Assembly: GCF_007753265.1 (NCBI RefSeq)
Contig: NZ_CP036349.1
Location: forward strand, 4,931,363 to 4,995,362
Length of the DNA stretch: 64,000 nucleotides
Direction of reading: 5' to 3'
From: Botrimarina mediterranea
GTDB taxonomy: Bacteria > Planctomycetota > Planctomycetia > Pirellulales > Lacipirellulaceae
A model generated the notes under the pieces. That model had not been told where the DNA came from. It ran no database searches and saw nothing but the letters and a program-made list of their open reading frames with translations. This document shows positions 55,082 to 64,000 of this stretch, piece by piece. How positions within the stretch are numbered: position 1 is the stretch's first letter; each line of letters begins with the position of its first letter. Made by a program: the position numbers and the translations under genes.

Positions 55082-55593
55082 CTACCCAGTTGGTCGTTGC
55101 GGGCATTTAACGTCCCAAGCTTCGACTTCGAAAACCATCGCGCGCTCGACCCGCGCGGGGTAATCTCGTTCGGCGAGCTCGGCGTTGAGTTCGTCGTCCC
55201 CTTCAACGAATCGGGCATTCCCCAGACTTTCACCCGGCGTTGTTTTTCGTAGTTCATTAAGAACAAGAACGCCTTTGCGTTGTCCTGGAGGTTGCCGAGC
55301 GTATTGTACGGGCGATTGCCGCCGAAATCGGCGAAGCCGAGCGTCTTGTCGTCGATCACTTACAAGAACCCGGCCGGCCCGCCGCGGTACTGGATGTACG
55401 GCTGACCGTCGGCGTTGGCGGTGCCGAGGTAGAACATGTCGAGCTCGGACAGTTACTGCTGCACGTCGGGCGTGACTGTCGTCTGCCAGCCGCCACGCTC
55501 TTCCTTCCCGTGATAAGCCGGCCGCGAACCTTTCGTCTCTTGGATCGCCTTGACCGTTGGTGTGAAGGCGACGTCGCACGGGTAGTGATTCAT
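55082..55593 (-). pseudogene. Broken pyridoxamine 5'-phosphate oxidase-like flavin protein gene
   Basis: From ATG 55593 the frame reads MNHYPCDVAFTPTVKAIQE, then hits a stop after TPDVQQ, continues LSELDMFYLGTANADGQPY, hits a second stop after GGPAGFL, continues VIDDKTLGFADFGGNRPYNT and MNYEKQRRVKVWG, then shifts frame near 55,240 into RFVEGDDELNAELAERDYP and EVEAWDVKCPQ. The order fits the FMN-binding split-barrel pyridoxamine oxidase-like family. Two stops and a frameshift, plus loss of the 3' end against the giant gene, make it inactive. Confidence 0.8.
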
Positions 55594-55675
55594 CGCCTCA
55601 CTGTGATGCAAGGGAAACCAAGTGTAGTTAAAAGAAAGCCCGCCGCCGCGAGTTCGGGACGGCGGGCAATGGCGA

Positions 55676-56623
<948 letters not shown>

Positions 56624-56695
56624 GAAAGACTCCCTAGGTGATGACCGTCCCAGCAGGGACGGACGAAGTGGGGACCGAATTGGTCAGCATGGGGG

Positions 56696-57166
56696 TCAAG
56701 CAATGCAAAGGACGACGGCAGGTTCGGCGGGACGCGGCTCGCCGAGCGGCCAATGGAACTTCCGCTGGGCGTCGGGGATGGCCAAGTCGTTGATGCTCGC
56801 TTCGCGGCGACGCATCAGACCCTCCGTGTCGAACTCCCACAACTCGTTGCCGTAAGCACGCCACCACTGCCCGGCGGCGTCGCGGAATTCGTACTGAAAC
56901 CGGACAGCGATCCGGTTCGACCCAAACGACCACAGGTCCTTCATCAAACGGTACTCCTGCTCCCTCTCCCACTTCCGGGTAAGGAACACTTGGATTTCTT
57001 CGCGGCCTTGCACGAATTCCTGGCGGTTACGCCACGTCGAGTCCTCGCTGTAGGCGAGTGACACGCGGACCGGGTCGCATGAGTTCCACGCATCCTCGGC
57101 GGCGCGCACTTTGGCGGTGGCGGACTCGTTCGTGAACGGAGGTCGTAGAGGAAGTGAGTTCGACAT
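56696..57166 (-). CDS. DUF1348 (NTF2/SnoaL-like) protein
   Basis: A 156-residue cone-shaped NTF2-like protein matching DUF1348: [99 protein letters not shown]. The family has no confirmed enzyme activity, and the pocket may bind a small molecule. The genes before and after run the same way with short gaps (about 70 bases each). Confidence 0.85.
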   Translation of the reverse strand: MSNSLPLRPPFTNESATAKVRAAEDAWNSCDPVRVSLAYSEDSTWRNRQEFVQGREEIQVFLTRKWEREQEYRLMKDLWSFGSNRIAVRFQYEFRDAAGQWWRAYGNELWEFDTEGLMRRREASINDLAIPDAQRKFHWPLGEPRPAEPAVVLCIA

Positions 57167-57241
57167 GGATTTGCTCGTGTAGGAGGCTGAAGTAATCCCG
57201 AGCCGGCCATCAGGCCGGCTCGGGTTAAGTGATCCGTCACT

Positions 57242-57808
57242 TCAGCCACGGGCGGGCGAGAGGACAGCTTCGAGCGGCTTGGCGGCCGGGAAGTCGACGT
57301 CGGTCTCGGCGAGGTTGTTGAAGTAGTTCGTGAACACGTTGATCGCAACGTTCGCAACGATCTCCGCCACCGCGTCGTTACCGAAGCCGGCGCTACGGAA
57401 CTCTTCGAGGTCGGCGTCGGCGACGCGACCACGCGACTCTATGACGGACTTAGCGAAGCGAGCTACCGCGCGATTCGCGTCGTCGATCCCGTCGCCGCGA
57501 CGGGCCGCTTCGATAGCGTCTGGCTTCAGGCCGACGATCTTCCCCACCGTCGAGTGGGCGGCGAGGCAATAGTCGCAGCCGTTCTCTTCGGCAGTCACCA
57601 GCGAGACAATCTCGCGCTGCTGCGCGGTCAAACCGGCGCCGGCGCTGAGGGCGGCAGAGAAATCGAGGTAACCACGGAGGGCGGCGGGCGAGTTCGCGAG
57701 AGTCGTGAAGAGGTTCGGTACGCGGCCGAGCTTCGACTTCACAGCCGAGAACAGCTCAGCTTGCAGGGGGTTGGCTTGCTCAGGAGCGACTTGGGTGAGG
57801 CGGGGCAT
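57242..57808 (-). CDS. AhpD-like carboxymuconolactone decarboxylase family peroxidase
   Basis: A 188-residue all-helical protein with the AhpD active-site motif EENGCDYCLAAHS (Cys78, Cys81, His85). Family members reduce peroxides through the CxxC pair or act as carboxymuconolactone decarboxylases; the CxxC favours the redox role. The start at 57808 (MPRLTQVAPEQANPL) is better than the upstream in-frame ATG. First gene of the three-gene set, facing the sigma-54 activator. Confidence 0.88.
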   Translation of the reverse strand: MPRLTQVAPEQANPLQAELFSAVKSKLGRVPNLFTTLANSPAALRGYLDFSAALSAGAGLTAQQREIVSLVTAEENGCDYCLAAHSTVGKIVGLKPDAIEAARRGDGIDDANRAVARFAKSVIESRGRVADADLEEFRSAGFGNDAVAEIVANVAINVFTNYFNNLAETDVDFPAAKPLEAVLSPARG

Positions 57809-57865
57809 GTTTTGATTCCTGCTGTTTTGAGGCGGGATGATGAAGGTCAGCAATGAACCTCCCTT

Positions 57866-57883
57866 AAACACTTCCCATGCCAA
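57866..57883 (-). promoter_or_regulatory. Candidate sigma-54 promoter of the AhpD-like gene set
   Basis: On the minus strand ttggcatg, 4 bases, gtgttt. The -24 half matches TTGGCACG at 7 of 8 positions including GG; the -12 half keeps only TG of TTGC. About 60 bases upstream of ATG 57808 and 70-135 bases from the activator's dyads. Confidence 0.4.
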
Positions 57884-57951
57884 TCCGCGTGCAAGACCAC
57901 AAGTCCTTTATGCCGAATGCTTTACGCATAATCGACGAATGATGGGCAGTT

Positions 57952-58002
57952 ACGAAAAGTCGTTGAACGACGAAGTGTCGTCGCTGCGTGACGAAATGTC
58001 GT
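57952..58002. promoter_or_regulatory. Three ACGA-N4-TCGT dyads: likely enhancer sites of the sigma-54 activator
   Basis: acgaaaagtcgt (57952-57963), acgaagtgtcgt (57970-57981) and acgaaatgtcgt (57991-58002): three perfect ACGA/TCGT dyads with start-to-start spacing of 18 and 21 bases. They lie between the activator gene and the divergent gene set, the usual place for an activator's upstream sites. Confidence 0.7.
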
Positions 58003-58013
58003 ATCCTTGGGGC

Positions 58014-59618
58014 ATGCCTAGCCTCACCGCAAGCACTCCGCTCTTCAACGACCCCAAACGGTTGCTCCTCGACCTCGCTCAGCAACGCGAGCTCTCGGCG
58101 CTGCTCGATCTGTTAGTCACTCGGATCGCCGGATCGGAGGCGGTCGCCCTAGCCCGTCTGTGGCTCGTACGGCCCGGCCAGGGATGTGAGACCTGCCCGA
58201 TGCGTGAGGAGTGCCCCGACCGGTCGCAGTGCCTGCATCTTGTGGCGAGTAACGGAACTTCGCTAGTCGATCCGAGCAGCGATTTCTCCCGCATCGACGG
58301 ACGCTTCCGACGATTCCCGATCGGCGTGCGGAAAGTCGGACGCATCGCGATGACCGGTGAAGCGATCGAGGCGCCGGACATGGCCGAGCTGCCAGACTGG
58401 GTTGCTGATCCCGAGTGGGTGCGCTCCGAAGGGATCATCGGCTTCGCCGGCCAGCCGCTGAGCCATCGCGGTTTGGTGCTCGGAGTGCTGGGCGTCTTTA
58501 GCCGCGTACGCATTGGCGACGAGTGCCTCGACTGGCTGCGGATGATCGCCGACCACGCGGCCGTCGCGATCGCCCACACGCACGCTTGGGAAGAAGTGCA
58601 GCGGCTGCGTAACCGCCTTGAGGAAGAGAACGAGTACCTCCAACAAGAGGTCGCTGCTGAACAAGGCTTCGGCGAGATGCTAGGCGTTAGCCCCGCGTTG
58701 CGGAACGTCTCGCATCAGATCGACCTGGTAGCCCCAACCGACTCGAGCGTTCTCATCCTCGGCGAGAGCGGCGTCGGCAAAGAGCTCGTCGCCCGCGAGC
58801 TGCATCGTCGCAGCGACCGAGCCGATCGGCCGCTCATCAAGGTGAACTGCGCCGCGATCCCGCGTGAACTCTTCGAAAGCGAGTTCTTCGGGCACGTCCA
58901 AGGCGCGTTCACCGGCGCGCTACGCGACCGGACCGGACGCTTCGAACTCGCCCACGGCGGCACGCTATTCCTCGACGAGGTCGGCGAGGTGCCGCTAGAC
59001 CTTCAGAGCAAGCTGCTTCGCGTGCTTCAAGAAGGAGAGATCGAACGAATCGGCGAGGAGCGAACGCGGAAGGTCGATGTACGCGTTATCGCTGCGACGA
59101 ATCGCGACCTCCGCGAGGAGTCTCGTGAACGTCGGTTCCGAGAAGACCTCTACTATCGCCTCAGTGTGTTCCCGATAGAGCTGCCTCCGCTCCGTGAACG
59201 CCGCGAGGACATCGCGATCCTTGCAGAGCATTTTCTGCACAAAGCAGGGCAGCGCTTTGGAGTCAGTGCCCCACGCCTCACCAAGGCCGTAGCGCGACAG
59301 CTCGAGCGATACGACTGGCCCGGCAATGTCCGGGAACTTCAACACGTCGTCGAGCGGGCAGTGATCCTGTCCCGCGGGGGTCCGCTTCGGATCGATTTTG
59401 AAGAACCCGTCCAAGTAGCCCACCGAGAAATAGCCCTCGACGAATCCGAAGTGCTTACCGACGCACAAGTCCGCGAGTTCGAGCGGACCAATCTGCGGCG
59501 AGCGTTGAATGCAGCCGGCGGAAAAGTGCATGGCCCCCTCGGCGCCGCGCAACTGCTAGGGGTCAAGCCAACCACCCTGAGCTCCAGATTGAAGGCGTTG
59601 GGCTTGAAAGCAAAGTGA
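58014..59618 (+). CDS. Sigma-54-dependent activator (GAF, AAA+, Fis-type HTH; NorR-like)
   Basis: A 534-residue activator. The N-terminal GAF sensor (about 10-190) contains a Cys cluster (CETCPMREECPDRSQC, spacing C-x2-C-x5-C-x5-C) that could bind metal or sense redox. The central AAA+ domain has Walker A GESGVGKE (near 251), the sigma-54 contact loop GAFTGA (near 297), Walker B GTLFLDEVGEV and the R-finger region. The C-terminal Fis-type HTH is QLLGVKPTTLSSRLKALGL. Start 58014 is preferred because the upstream in-frame ATG runs through the dyad sites. It probably turns on the AhpD-like, DUF1348 and hydrolase genes under oxidative or electrophile stress; the signal is inferred. Confidence 0.9.
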   Translation: MPSLTASTPLFNDPKRLLLDLAQQRELSALLDLLVTRIAGSEAVALARLWLVRPGQGCETCPMREECPDRSQCLHLVASNGTSLVDPSSDFSRIDGRFRRFPIGVRKVGRIAMTGEAIEAPDMAELPDWVADPEWVRSEGIIGFAGQPLSHRGLVLGVLGVFSRVRIGDECLDWLRMIADHAAVAIAHTHAWEEVQRLRNRLEEENEYLQQEVAAEQGFGEMLGVSPALRNVSHQIDLVAPTDSSVLILGESGVGKELVARELHRRSDRADRPLIKVNCAAIPRELFESEFFGHVQGAFTGALRDRTGRFELAHGGTLFLDEVGEVPLDLQSKLLRVLQEGEIERIGEERTRKVDVRVIAATNRDLREESRERRFREDLYYRLSVFPIELPPLRERREDIAILAEHFLHKAGQRFGVSAPRLTKAVARQLERYDWPGNVRELQHVVERAVILSRGGPLRIDFEEPVQVAHREIALDESEVLTDAQVREFERTNLRRALNAAGGKVHGPLGAAQLLGVKPTTLSSRLKALGLKAK

Positions 59619-60558
59619 GTCGCTTTTTCTTACTCCTACGCGATCACTACACCAGACTGTGTCGCGCGCCTCGTGACGTCGTGTCACCAATCACGTCCAG
59701 GCATAGAGGGGCAACAAGTAAGTTTCATGTCGCTCTTGACTTACAGCTAGCCTGCTATTGCTCAACCCGCATCGGTTGCCCGTGACATACACGTGTCACC
59801 TCTGCGGCGAACACGATCGCGTTGTCCTACGTCGCCCGAAAACGCCGTCCAGCATTTACGTTCGAAGTAAGTTGGCGCCTGCCGGCGAGGCGCCGCTTCC
59901 CGCCATCGCGACATGCACGGATCAGTCCGGTTGCTGGCGCGAAAATCGACTACTCTTCCTCAGAGGTCTTCGCCACCGCCCGCATTTGGACACGAGGTGA
60001 AAGCTCAACGGTTAGTCCACCTTCGGCAGATTGGAACTGCAATCTATGGGCGCCGCTGTCCGGCTAGTCCGGCAGTGGAAGCCGCGTACCCGATTCGGAC
60101 CGCTGGCAAGCCAGCAGCGGCGCCCTGCGCGGTGAGGCGGGGCGTACTTGCCGCAAGGTTCTTGACACGACGCCGCGCGGGGGGCGACAGAATCGCCGTC
60201 TTCGCCTCGCAAAACATTGCCTCGAAAAGGTTTAGGCATTCTGTAGCCCTCCTGAGGCCACCCCGTTGGCGGAACAATGCGGAGCTCAATTCCGGCGTGC
60301 GGGGGGGGCGATGTCGACTCCATCACACGCCGCCACCGCGCATCGGCTGTCGTGACCTATGGAAGGGCGGGTCGCCAGCGTCGCCCAAGAAAACCTGCTG
60401 AGAGCGTCCGTCGCACTGGCGGAACGCCCGTGGCGCACTTAGAACGGCATTTACCAGTGCCACCCGCCGGGCGCCCTGCCGATCTCCGGCCCAGCCTTTC
60501 GTTTGGCTTTTCAGAGTGCACTTAGATCGGCTCACCTGATTCTTCCTCGTCGCCCGCT
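59619..60558. other. Long intergenic region, no gene recognised
   Basis: Open frames here are short, overlap on both strands and lack family resemblance. Two weak dyads, gtgac-N5-gtcac at 59673-59687 and gtgac-N8-gtcac at 59782-59799, are present in the first 180 bases and might be operator-like. The rest looks like decayed or non-coding DNA upstream of the sulfatase. Confidence 0.4.
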
Positions 60559-62352
60559 ATGCCCTCGCTTGTCGCCGTGTTAGCAGCGGGTCACTCGCTG
60601 ATAGTGCCGATCCCCGCTGCCGTCTTAGCGCTCGCAGCGCTCGCTCAACTTGCGCCCGCTGCCGACGCCCCACCGAACGTTCTGGTGGTGATCGCTGACG
60701 ACCTCGGCTGGGGCGACCTGAGTGCCCACGGCAACAAGCAACTCCAGACGCCGATCGTCGATCGACTCGCAGACGAGGGCGTGTCGTTCGAGCGATTTTA
60801 TGTGCAGCCGGTCTGTGCTCCAACGCGGGCTGAATTCCTGGTGGGGCGTCACCATTTACGTGTCGGCGTGACCGGCGTGTCGCAAGGGTGCGAGCGCCTT
60901 GACGCCGGCGTCCCAACGATCGCTGACGCGTTTAGGGCAGCCGGTTACGCCACTGGGTTGTTCGGCAAGTGGCACAATGGGACCCAGCCGCCCTACCATC
61001 CAGTCTGTCGTGGCTTCGATGAGTTCTACGGCTTCACGTCAGGGCACTGGGGCCACTACTACGATTTCTGGCTCGACCACAACAACAGGATGGTCATGGG
61101 TCAGGGTTACTGCGCGGACGACTTCACCAATCACGCGATCGGCTTCATGGACGCGATGTCCGACGCGCCGTTCTTCGCGGTCGTGGCGTTCAACACGCCG
61201 CACTCTCCAATGCAGGTCCCAGACCGGTGGTGGAACCGCCACCGCACGCAGACGATCACGCAACAGGGGACCGATGCAAATCGCGAGGATGTCGATCACA
61301 CGCGGGCAGCGCTCGCGATGTGCGAGAACCTCGACTGGAACGTCGGCAGGTTGCTCGCACACCTGGAATCCCGCGGCATCTCCGACAACACGATCGTCGT
61401 GTTCTTCTCGGACAACGGGCCGAACGGCCATCGATGGAACGCCGGGCTGCGCGGCGTGAAGGGATCGACCGATGAGGGCGGGGTCCGGTCGCCACTCATA
61501 GTCCGTTGGCCGAAACGATTGTCACCAGGCACTATCGTCCACTCGCCAGCCTGTGTCCTCGACTTGCCGCCGACCCTCGCCAGTCTATGCGGCGTTGCGC
61601 TAGCGGCCACGGAAGAACTCGATGGAGCCGATCTTTCGACAGAGCTTGTGGGCGAGGCCGCGCCGGCAAGCCAAGACCGGACGCTGCTGTCGCATTGGAA
61701 CGGCCGCGTGGCGACCCGCCGAGGTCGGCACGTTCTCGACGACCGCGGCAGGTTGTACGACCTCGTCACTGACCCAGGTCAGACTCAAGATGTGGCGGCG
61801 AGAGAGCCGGAGATTGCTACCGATCTCTCGAGCGCCGCAGATGCTTGGCTTGAGAGATTCACAGCGAAGCGGCTGGGGAAAGCCCAGCCCTTCACTGTCG
61901 GGCATCCCGAATACCCAAGAGCTTACCTTCCAGCGCGCGACGCCGAAGGGGTTGGACGGGTCGTGCGATCCAATCGATTCCCGAATTGCACCTACTTCAC
62001 TGGCTGGTCTGGTCACAATGACGCCGTTGTCTGGGACGTCGAGGTTCTGACGCCAGGCGTTTACCATGCCGAGTTCTACTTGGCGGTCCCGCCGGCGGCC
62101 GTCGGGGGATCGCTTGTGCTTGAGACGAGTATGGGAGCAACGCGGATTGCACTTACGGAGGCGACGGACTGCGAGCCCTTGGGGCCGGCGATGGATCGTG
62201 TCCTCAGGCAAGAGGGACCCGTCATGAACTTCCGAAGCTTCGACGGCACAGCGCTCAAGCTAGAGGCGGGTAGGCAAGAACTGCGGGTTTCGTGGGACGA
62301 CTTCTCGAACAAAGGTCCGCTCTTGTGGCAGCTATGTCTTGAACGTCAATAG
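60559..62352 (+). CDS. Exported sulfatase (type I, formylglycine-dependent)
   Basis: A 597-residue secreted sulfatase of the alkaline-phosphatase superfamily. It has a signal peptide (about 1-36, ending PAADA), metal-site start PPNVLVVIADDLGWGD, the formylglycine motif CAPTR with Cys86 to be oxidised, GLFGKWHNG, AFNTPHSPMQVP and FFSDNGPNGH. The last 130 residues (NRFPNCTYFTGWSGHNDAVVWDVEVLTPG...) form a beta-rich module like a carbohydrate-binding domain. By family knowledge it removes sulfate from polysaccharides in the periplasm; planctomycetes are rich in these. It needs a maturase not in the window. Confidence 0.92.
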   Translation: MPSLVAVLAAGHSLIVPIPAAVLALAALAQLAPAADAPPNVLVVIADDLGWGDLSAHGNKQLQTPIVDRLADEGVSFERFYVQPVCAPTRAEFLVGRHHLRVGVTGVSQGCERLDAGVPTIADAFRAAGYATGLFGKWHNGTQPPYHPVCRGFDEFYGFTSGHWGHYYDFWLDHNNRMVMGQGYCADDFTNHAIGFMDAMSDAPFFAVVAFNTPHSPMQVPDRWWNRHRTQTITQQGTDANREDVDHTRAALAMCENLDWNVGRLLAHLESRGISDNTIVVFFSDNGPNGHRWNAGLRGVKGSTDEGGVRSPLIVRWPKRLSPGTIVHSPACVLDLPPTLASLCGVALAATEELDGADLSTELVGEAAPASQDRTLLSHWNGRVATRRGRHVLDDRGRLYDLVTDPGQTQDVAAREPEIATDLSSAADAWLERFTAKRLGKAQPFTVGHPEYPRAYLPARDAEGVGRVVRSNRFPNCTYFTGWSGHNDAVVWDVEVLTPGVYHAEFYLAVPPAAVGGSLVLETSMGATRIALTEATDCEPLGPAMDRVLRQEGPVMNFRSFDGTALKLEAGRQELRVSWDDFSNKGPLLWQLCLERQ

Positions 62353-62613
62353 CGATGACGCTCACCGCTGAGGTTGTGTCAGCTGCGGCGGATTTCCGGC
62401 TTCGCCAACCCGCTAATGTGGTCTTGAAGGTATTAGACCGCTGCGACGTTAGCGCCTAGCGAAGCCGCTGACGCTGATCCACCCGCTGAAACTTGAACCC
62501 GTCGCTCGAGGCCCTGCTAGGAACTTGAGTTAACGGCGATCGCACGGTTCGAACAGCTGCGACCACTTGACTCCGTCCCCGCGATTGAATCGCAATCTGT
62601 GCGTTTCCAGTGG

Positions 62614-64000
62614 CTAATCGGCTTCTGCTTTGCTTTGCCCCGCGAGACCTAGCCGGCTCAGCATCGGCCCCATGGTCAGTCCGCCGACGAGGATCGAAAA
62701 AGCGACGACGACGTAAGTCATGGTCAGGACAAGTTCGCCGACGTTGTCGTACTCCGATTGCTGAGCGTGGATCTCTTCCTTGAGCGACAGAGCTAGCGCA
62801 ACACTGATCCCGCCGCGCAGGCCGCCCCAGGTCAAGACCTTGATCGCGTGCGGCGTGAACTCTCGGCCGGTCGCCTCCTTCAAGGCGGTAACCACCGTGC
62901 CAACGGACAGGAATCTCGCCAGCAGCACAGCGGGGATCGCCAGAGCCCCGGCCAGCAAATACTGCTCCGTGAAAGACAGCACCAAGACCTCCAGCCCGAT
63001 CAATACAAACAACACCGCGTTCAGCAATTCGTCCACCAACTCCCAGAACGTGTCCAGGTGCTCGCGCGTCGTCTCGGACATCGCCAGCGTTCGGCCATGG
63101 TTACCCAGGATCAGCCCTGCGACCACCATCGCCAACGGTCCGGAGAGGTGAAGCTTCATCGCCAGCGCATACCCGCTCGTCACTACCGCCAGCGATAGCA
63201 AAATCTCCGTCGCGTAGTGATCAATTGAACGCAACAGTAAGAACGCGAGCAGTCCCAACGCAAATCCCAACGCAATCCCACCGCCTGCTTCGAGGGCAAA
63301 GAGCTTGGCGACATCGATTGGTTGCGTCTCTGTCGTCTCCCTGCCTTCTTGTAAATCGTGCGGATGCTCGCGTTCGAGTTGTGCCCCACTAGCTGGTTCG
63401 TCAAGCAAGACGATTGGTGGATTACCATCGACGTTGGGTCGTTTACCGAAATTTTCTTGGATCTGCTCTACGACGCCATCAAATCCATCATTCGTCTGTC
63501 GGCTTTCATGCGTCTCACCATGCCCGCTCAACCCCGCGATGCCCAAGAGCGCAATAAAAACCACCACGCCCACGCCATCGTTGAATAACGACTCGCCCGC
63601 GATCTTGGTCTCCAGCGACTTGGGTGCGCCGAGGCTCTTAACGATCCCCAGAACGGCGATCGGGTCGGTTGGCGCAACGATCGATCCAAAGATCAGGCAG
63701 TAGATGAAGCGAACCTCGATGCCGAGCCAGCCGGTGATGACGTAGGTGAGCCCGCCGACGATGAAAGTCGTGGCTAGGACGCCGACGGTCGCGAGCAGGA
63801 CGATGACCGCAGTTTGTTGCTTGAGGTCGTTGAGGTTGACGTGCAACGCCCCGGCAAAGAGCAGGTAGCCGAGCATGCCCTGCATTAGAGTTTGGTCGAA
63901 GTCGATCGATCCGAGGAGCGTCTCAGCCAAGGTAAGCACGCCCGCCCCCGGTACAAGCCAATCAATCAGCAGCAACGCAACCGCGTGCAGCATGGCCAGT
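62614..64000 (-). CDS. CPA1-family cation:proton antiporter (5' end outside window)
   Basis: At least 459 residues, with about 12 hydrophobic segments. CPA1/NhaP-type marks: [32 protein letters not shown], the ion-binding [14 protein letters not shown] with the ND pair, LILGNHGR, and [18 protein letters not shown] long charged cytoplasmic loop (about 160-235, [11 protein letters not shown]-like to QPIDVAK) is longer than usual. The first ATG in the window (63993) lies inside the first membrane part, so about 40 N-terminal residues are probably beyond the window. It exchanges Na+ or K+ for H+ to hold pH and salt. Confidence 0.88.
   Translation of the reverse strand, partial: LAMLHAVALLLIDWLVPGAGVLTLAETLLGSIDFDQTLMQGMLGYLLFAGALHVNLNDLKQQTAVIVLLATVGVLATTFIVGGLTYVITGWLGIEVRFIYCLIFGSIVAPTDPIAVLGIVKSLGAPKSLETKIAGESLFNDGVGVVVFIALLGIAGLSGHGETHESRQTNDGFDGVVEQIQENFGKRPNVDGNPPIVLLDEPASGAQLEREHPHDLQEGRETTETQPIDVAKLFALEAGGGIALGFALGLLAFLLLRSIDHYATEILLSLAVVTSGYALAMKLHLSGPLAMVVAGLILGNHGRTLAMSETTREHLDTFWELVDELLNAVLFVLIGLEVLVLSFTEQYLLAGALAIPAVLLARFLSVGTVVTALKEATGREFTPHAIKVLTWGGLRGGISVALALSLKEEIHAQQSEYDNVGELVLTMTYVVVAFSILVGGLTMGPMLSRLGLAGQSKAEAD

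Noticed and set aside
59673-59799. gtgac/gtcac dyads as operators of the sulfatase
   Set aside because: Only two copies with different spacers (5 and 8 bases) and more than 750 bases from the sulfatase start; too weak.
59913-60401. A 162-codon frame before the sulfatase
   Set aside because: Arg/Pro/Ala-rich, competing frames on both strands, no recognisable domain or start signal.

Overview
The window reads as a chromosomal stretch of a planctomycete, most like Pirellulales/Lacipirellulaceae. This is an inference from family content: PEP-CTERM proteins, dockerin-type repeats, a DUF1559 pilin-like protein, a giant GEVED/FG-GAP protein with the planctomycete LEPR-XLL type N-terminal motif, a sulfatase, high GC, and many interspersed palindromic repeats between genes.

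Layout. 1-18,100: housekeeping and surface genes (PEP-CTERM protein, nadC, ligA, uvrA, a ThiF/MoeB-like enzyme, a Ser/Thr kinase, a ComEA-like protein, a DUF1559 protein, purF, a GH43-like protein, a Fur regulator, flgM). 18,240-25,490: ispH, an orphan gene, two ABC-2 permeases, a large membrane protein and an ABC ATPase. 25,639: tRNA-Glu(CUC) with its terminator. 25,674-32,056: an integrative element core (tyrosine integrase overlapping the tRNA, Cro-like HTH, zinc-ribbon protein, DUF3987 protein, HTH_17 protein). 32,141-42,974: an unusually elaborate type I restriction-modification locus in the order hsdR, hsdS, two PD-(D/E)XK nuclease genes, a nucleotidyltransferase, a TIM-barrel protein, hsdM. 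43,487-46,303: a hybrid sensor kinase. Near 46,500: a decayed integrase tail. 47,144-55,063: a 2,639-residue surface protein. 55,082-59,618: a broken flavin-oxidoreductase-like gene and a three-gene set (alpha/beta hydrolase, DUF1348, AhpD-like) beside a divergent sigma-54 activator with likely enhancer sites. 60,559-64,000: a sulfatase and a partial CPA1 antiporter.

The most interesting signals are these. (1) The type I locus: HsdS is about twice normal length with a degenerate GIY-YIG-like C-terminal domain, and four extra genes lie between hsdS and hsdM, including a nucleotidyltransferase/TIM-barrel pair coupled by overlapping stop/start codons to each other and to hsdM. (2) Two small orphan genes, each held in a repeat-bounded cassette (13,902-14,535 and 20,663-21,100), lying flush against the neighbouring coding sequences; one separates two ABC permease genes. 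(3) Several interspersed repeat families also occur in frame inside uvrA and hsdS, where they encode extra peptide linkers.
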